This document shows, piece after piece, positions 5,652-7,936 of a stretch of DNA of 7,936 nucleotides. Each line of letters opens with the position of its first letter. The stretch's first letter is position 1. The notes beneath the pieces are model-generated. The model saw only the letters and a program-made list of their open reading frames with translations, searched no databases and was not told the DNA's origin. The DNA is from an uncultured Collinsella sp. (GTDB lineage Bacteria; Actinomycetota; Coriobacteriia; Coriobacteriales; Coriobacteriaceae). A program made the translations under genes and the position numbers. The stretch lies in the NCBI GenBank assembly GCA_900553415.1, contig USDH01000064.1:1-7936 (forward strand), read 5' to 3'.

Positions 5652-5784
5652 ATTTGGCATTTTTTGTCCACTGTCCCTTGCGCGAAGGTCCGCAGCGGAA
5701 AGTTTGACCCGTTTCGATGCACAAAAATGGGATGAATCTTCCCTGGCAACCGCCCAGAAAGATCCACCCCAAAGCAAGCGCTCG

Positions 5785-7731
5785 CTAGAACGTTCCGCCG
5801 CCGCCTCCGCCGACGCCGCCACCGCCGCCACCGGAAAAGCCGCCGCCGCTGCCGCCGCTCGAGCTATCGGAACTCGAAGCCAGCTCGCGGATGGTCTCGT
5901 GATACACATCGTTGAACGAATCTAGCGGAGACTCGTTGCCGTAGTGATGGTAATACCACCAGTAGCAGGGGTAGTTGTCGTAGAAATCGTCGCTGTTGCG
6001 CAGGTCCGCAGGCACGGCCTCGGCCAGCTGTCGCAGCACTTCTTTCGAAACGCCCAGGGCAACGCCCATCACCAGCAGCTTGTTCCACAGAATCAGATCG
6101 CTGGGGATGGCCTCCTTCAGGCGCGTAAAATCCTCGAGCCAATGCTTGAGCGCCTTGCAGCGAGCCGCCACCTCGGCGCCCTCCGGCGTGTAACGGCGGA
6201 AGGTGCAGCTCAGGACAAAGCCCACAATCGTGACGGGGATCGAGATCATAGCGGCACCGACGTTGGCGTCCGCAAAGTCGGTATAGAACAGAGAGCCCAA
6301 AATGCCAAAGACAATGATGATGCCGAGAACCAAGCCAGCAACCAGGGCGACGGTGCCGTCCGATGCAATAAGCTCGCGCGCCTCCAGCTTGCCCTTAACC
6401 GTGCTCTGATAGTCCTCGAGCTTGTCGCCAACAGATGTGGTGCGCTCGCTAGCGTACTCCTCCAGCTCGCTAAACGTGCGCGAACGGACTCCGTCCTTAT
6501 CGGGCTTAACGCCAGCGAAGAAGACCTTGAGTACGTCGCGGTCGATGCCGTCCTTCTTGGCAGCCTTCCAGGCCTCGTCGGTCACTGTGATGCGATACGT
6601 CTGCTCCTCTTTTTCGCGACGGAGCAGACCCTTCTTCTTGGTCTCGGTCGCTTCTTCCAGCTTGATCACGCGGTCGTCGGTGAGCTTCATAAGTGTGGCG
6701 ATATATGCCTGATCGGGCACGTCGTTCCAGCTCATAAGAGTTGCAAGCACCGCGGGATGATCAGCGGAGGGCACATCGCGGAAGTACTCGTCCTGGAAGA
6801 GCGGCTTGGGCTTGGGCCTGCGCAGCTTGAGCATCACGATCACGCCGGTATAGGCAACCGCCACGACAACACACGCCACGGCAATCGCGCTGGCAACCGC
6901 ACGCGCGTGCTCACGGCGAGCGTTGGCCTCGTCGGCCCATTCCTTCTCTTCGCTCAGGATCGTTGACATGCGCTCTTCGCCCGAGGCGGCAAGCTGCGGC
7001 ACCCAGTCGCTGGGGAAGGCGATGCGTGCCTCGGCAAACTCACCCTCGTGCACGCACGGAATGGTGTAGGTGACCATGGGTTCGTCCGCATCGAGCGATA
7101 CGTCGCCCGTCAGCGGGCCGTGGCCCCATGCGCGGAAGTTATCGCCCTTGACGGCCGCCGTCCCGGCAGCGGCATTTGCGAAGTACACTTCCATCTCAAC
7201 GTCATCGGAATCCGCAGACCAGCCGTCACCCACAAATTTCCAGTAGAGCTCGGCGGTATCGGCCCAGTTCATAACCGCACCGGTCATGGTGTAGCTCACG
7301 TAATAGATTGCACTGTCACCGCTCTCGTGAGGGCTGAACACCTTAATCCTTACGCCGTCACCGGCCTGCTCGATCGTATAGACGCCAGAGTCGCCCTTGT
7401 TCGCGCTATCGACTTTGTTAAACGCGGTGTCCTCTTCCTCGACACTCAGCACGTCGACGCCCGCCGTGCCGCCCTGCTGGTTGGTGCCCGTATTGATATC
7501 CCAATACACGCCGTTGATATCGTCGTCGAAATCAAACTGGCGTCCCTCGACAACGGTCAGCGATCCATCGGCTTCAACCGTGGCGCCGATATAGGTTTGG
7601 GTCATGGAATAGCCATCGGCGCGCGCAACAGCGGGCAACAGCAACAGCGCGCACGCGACGAGCGCGCAAATGGAAGCGAACCGCGCAAACAGGCAGACCT
7701 GCCGACAGGCATTGGCAACGGGGGCGTTCAT
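5785..7731 (-). CDS. DUF2207-family membrane protein with signal peptide and Gly-rich tail
   Basis: This 648-aa protein matches the DUF2207 family in layout. A signal peptide covers residues 1-38, with hydrophobic core ICALVACALLLLP and likely cleavage after ARA before DGYS. An extracytoplasmic beta-rich domain (about 40-250) carries the family-like opening YIGATVEADGSLTVVEGRQFDF. A membrane helix at about 279-302 ends in basic LKLRRPKPKP. A cytoplasmic domain (about 305-455) follows, then two close helices (about 459-482 and 489-509) and a C-terminal region with RRYTPEGAEVAARCKALKHW (512-531) and LVMGVALGVSKEVL (553-566). The tail from 625 is almost only Gly with a few Ser, ending GGTF. No enzymatic motif is seen and the family function is unknown to me; an envelope role is inferred. 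The ATG at 7731 is chosen because AAAGGA lies 8 nt upstream and the signal peptide follows at once; the open frame continues upstream without protein-like content. It is transcribed alone. Confidence 0.93.
   Translation of the reverse strand: MNAPVANACRQVCLFARFASICALVACALLLLPAVARADGYSMTQTYIGATVEADGSLTVVEGRQFDFDDDINGVYWDINTGTNQQGGTAGVDVLSVEEEDTAFNKVDSANKGDSGVYTIEQAGDGVRIKVFSPHESGDSAIYYVSYTMTGAVMNWADTAELYWKFVGDGWSADSDDVEMEVYFANAAAGTAAVKGDNFRAWGHGPLTGDVSLDADEPMVTYTIPCVHEGEFAEARIAFPSDWVPQLAASGEERMSTILSEEKEWADEANARREHARAVASAIAVACVVVAVAYTGVIVMLKLRRPKPKPLFQDEYFRDVPSADHPAVLATLMSWNDVPDQAYIATLMKLTDDRVIKLEEATETKKKGLLRREKEEQTYRITVTDEAWKAAKKDGIDRDVLKVFFAGVKPDKDGVRSRTFSELEEYASERTTSVGDKLEDYQSTVKGKLEARELIASDGTVALVAGLVLGIIIVFGILGSLFYTDFADANVGAAMISIPVTIVGFVLSCTFRRYTPEGAEVAARCKALKHWLEDFTRLKEAIPSDLILWNKLLVMGVALGVSKEVLRQLAEAVPADLRNSDDFYDNYPCYWWYYHHYGNESPLDSFNDVYHETIRELASSSDSSSGGSGGGFSGGGGGGVGGGGGGTF
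5788..5861 (-). repeat. Low-complexity GGN tract encoding the Gly-rich C-terminus
   Basis: The 3' end of the DUF2207 gene is a run of GGC/GGT/GGA codons (GCC-type triplets on the plus strand). Such tracts can change length by slippage and produce long false frames on the opposite strand. The Gly-rich tail is common in this family and is interrupted here by Ser, Phe and Val (GGGFSGGGGGGVGG). Confidence 0.75.
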
Positions 7732-7850
7732 AGGCACATCCTTTGTCTGTGATACCAGTAGCGTCATTGTCCCACGTTTGCGGGCGCACATTACGAACAT
7801 CTCGGCAACCGGAGCATCAGACAGGACAAAAGTCACCCTCCCCCGCACCC

Positions 7851-7893
7851 GGCACCTGGGGACGTTCCTTATCTGCCGGCATCTTGGGACACC
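7851..7893. repeat. REP-like element upstream of the transposase-like start
   Basis: This 43-bp stretch contains two related units in direct order when read on the minus strand, GTGTCCCAAG and CGTCCCCAGGTG. They are separated by the perfect palindrome TGCCGGCA (7874-7881) and AAGGAA. It shares GAACGTCCCCA with the REP-like 25-mer at 5351. I recall similar sequences repeated between genes in Collinsella-like genomes, but that is memory and not a search. It ends 7 bp before an ATG resembling the start of a REP-associated transposase, which fits the known pairing of such genes with REP sequences. Confidence 0.5.
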
Positions 7894-7900
7894 CCTTGCC

Positions 7901-7936
7901 ATGGCCCGCGCCAGCAGCAGATACCACTTCACAGCT
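7901..7936 (+). CDS. Probable N-terminus of a REP-associated tyrosine (IS200-like) transposase, cut by the window end
   Basis: Only 12 codons are visible, reading MARASSRYHFTA. Transposases of the Y1/RAYT group typically begin with a short basic, serine-containing segment and then a YHVTxRG-like strand; the S-R-Y-H-F-T order fits that start. The known family mobilises or maintains REP palindromes by single-strand cleavage with a catalytic tyrosine that would lie beyond this window. Supporting context is the REP-like repeat ending 7 bp upstream. Against it, no clear ribosome binding site precedes the ATG and 12 residues are very little evidence. It would be divergent from the DUF2207 gene. Confidence 0.4.
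   Translation, partial: MARASSRYHFTA

Larger units (their letters stand above)
5447..5666. repeat. 220-bp element bounded by 27-bp inverted repeats
   Basis: The left arm (5447-5473, plus) and right arm (5666-5640, minus) match at 24 of 27 positions. Both start CAAAAAA, differ in three bases, then share CAAATATGAGTACTGTT exactly. The match stops sharply at the outer C/G, as in the terminal repeats of a small mobile element, but I see no target-site duplication. The interior holds a strong hairpin at 5568-5608. Read outward, each arm gives TTTTTTG, and CATCAAA (5454-5460) can also pair with TTTGATG (5503-5509), so the arms could act as weak outward terminators. It could be a MITE-like element, a paired regulatory site or a convergent RNA pair; the sequence alone does not decide. 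Confidence 0.6.
5333..5784. other. 452-bp structured noncoding region between convergent genes
   Basis: No normal gene fits here. In order it holds two REP-like 25-mers (5351-5375, 5392-5416), a CTAGGG/CCCTAG 6-bp stem (5421-5426 with 5440-5445), the left arm of a long inverted repeat (5447-5473), a strong hairpin (5568-5608), the right arm (5640-5666), and then about 118 bp without visible structure up to the DUF2207 stop. ATTTGGGG (5491-5498) and CCCCAAAT (5551-5558) form a further inverted pair. Local AT content is clearly higher than in the flanking genes between about 5445 and 5670. Confidence 0.75.

Noticed and set aside
5333..5784. A CRISPR array, suggested by the repeated 25-mers and their spacing
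   Set aside because: There are only two copies, a 16-bp spacer, imperfect identity and no cas genes. The palindromic ends fit REP-type repeats better.
5614..5925. A 103-codon plus-strand frame spanning the inverted-repeat arm and the end of the DUF2207 gene
   Set aside because: Its second half is only the complement of the glycine codons (an Ala-rich artefact), and there is no ribosome binding site.
5944..6966. A 340-codon plus-strand frame antisense to the DUF2207 gene
   Set aside because: It is composition-driven antisense to a well-supported membrane protein, and its translation shows no recognisable domain.
7732..7932. A 67-codon N-terminal extension of the DUF2207 protein
   Set aside because: It would place the signal peptide internally, reads through a REP-like repeat, and ignores the good ribosome binding site before the ATG at 7731.

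Overview
The window is GC-rich (roughly 60% by eye) and looks like chromosome from a Coriobacteriia gut actinobacterium, most like Collinsella. That placement rests on codon and protein style and on remembered resemblance of the intergenic repeats, not on a search. It holds six complete protein genes, the probable first codons of a seventh, several hairpin terminators and one unusually structured 450-bp noncoding region.

Layout, left to right. Bases 1-89 are a short intergenic stretch with nested inverted repeats. Next, on the minus strand, is a two-component operon: an OmpR-type response regulator (1814 to 1143) followed 9 nt later by a BceS/GraS-like histidine kinase (1133 to 90) with two membrane helices and almost no external loop. 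Also on the minus strand are purH (4413 to 2806), the bifunctional enzyme for the last two steps of IMP synthesis, and then an unrecognised 243-aa protein (2724 to 1993). A strong terminator hairpin fills the 81-bp gap between those two genes. A GNAT acetyltransferase (4691 to 5332) is divergent from purH across a 277-bp region carrying a 22-bp inverted repeat and other short palindromes.

Bases 5333-5784 separate the convergent GNAT and DUF2207 genes. They contain two tandem 25-bp REP-like units, then a 220-bp element bounded by 27-bp inverted repeats (24 of 27 matching) with a strong bidirectional hairpin terminator inside. Each inverted repeat carries an ATG that opens a mini-ORF reading inward (28 and 13 codons) toward the shared terminator. 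Neither mini-ORF has a recognisable ribosome binding site, so the arrangement may be a mobile or REP-like DNA element, or a convergent RNA pair.

The right end holds a secreted/membrane DUF2207 protein (7731 to 5785) with a signal peptide, three further membrane helices and a glycine-rich tail. Beyond it, a REP-like sequence (7851-7893) lies just before a plus-strand ATG at 7901. Its 12 visible residues resemble the start of a REP-associated tyrosine (IS200-like) transposase, cut by the window edge. The genes are mostly housekeeping and envelope functions; the repeats between them are the least explained part.
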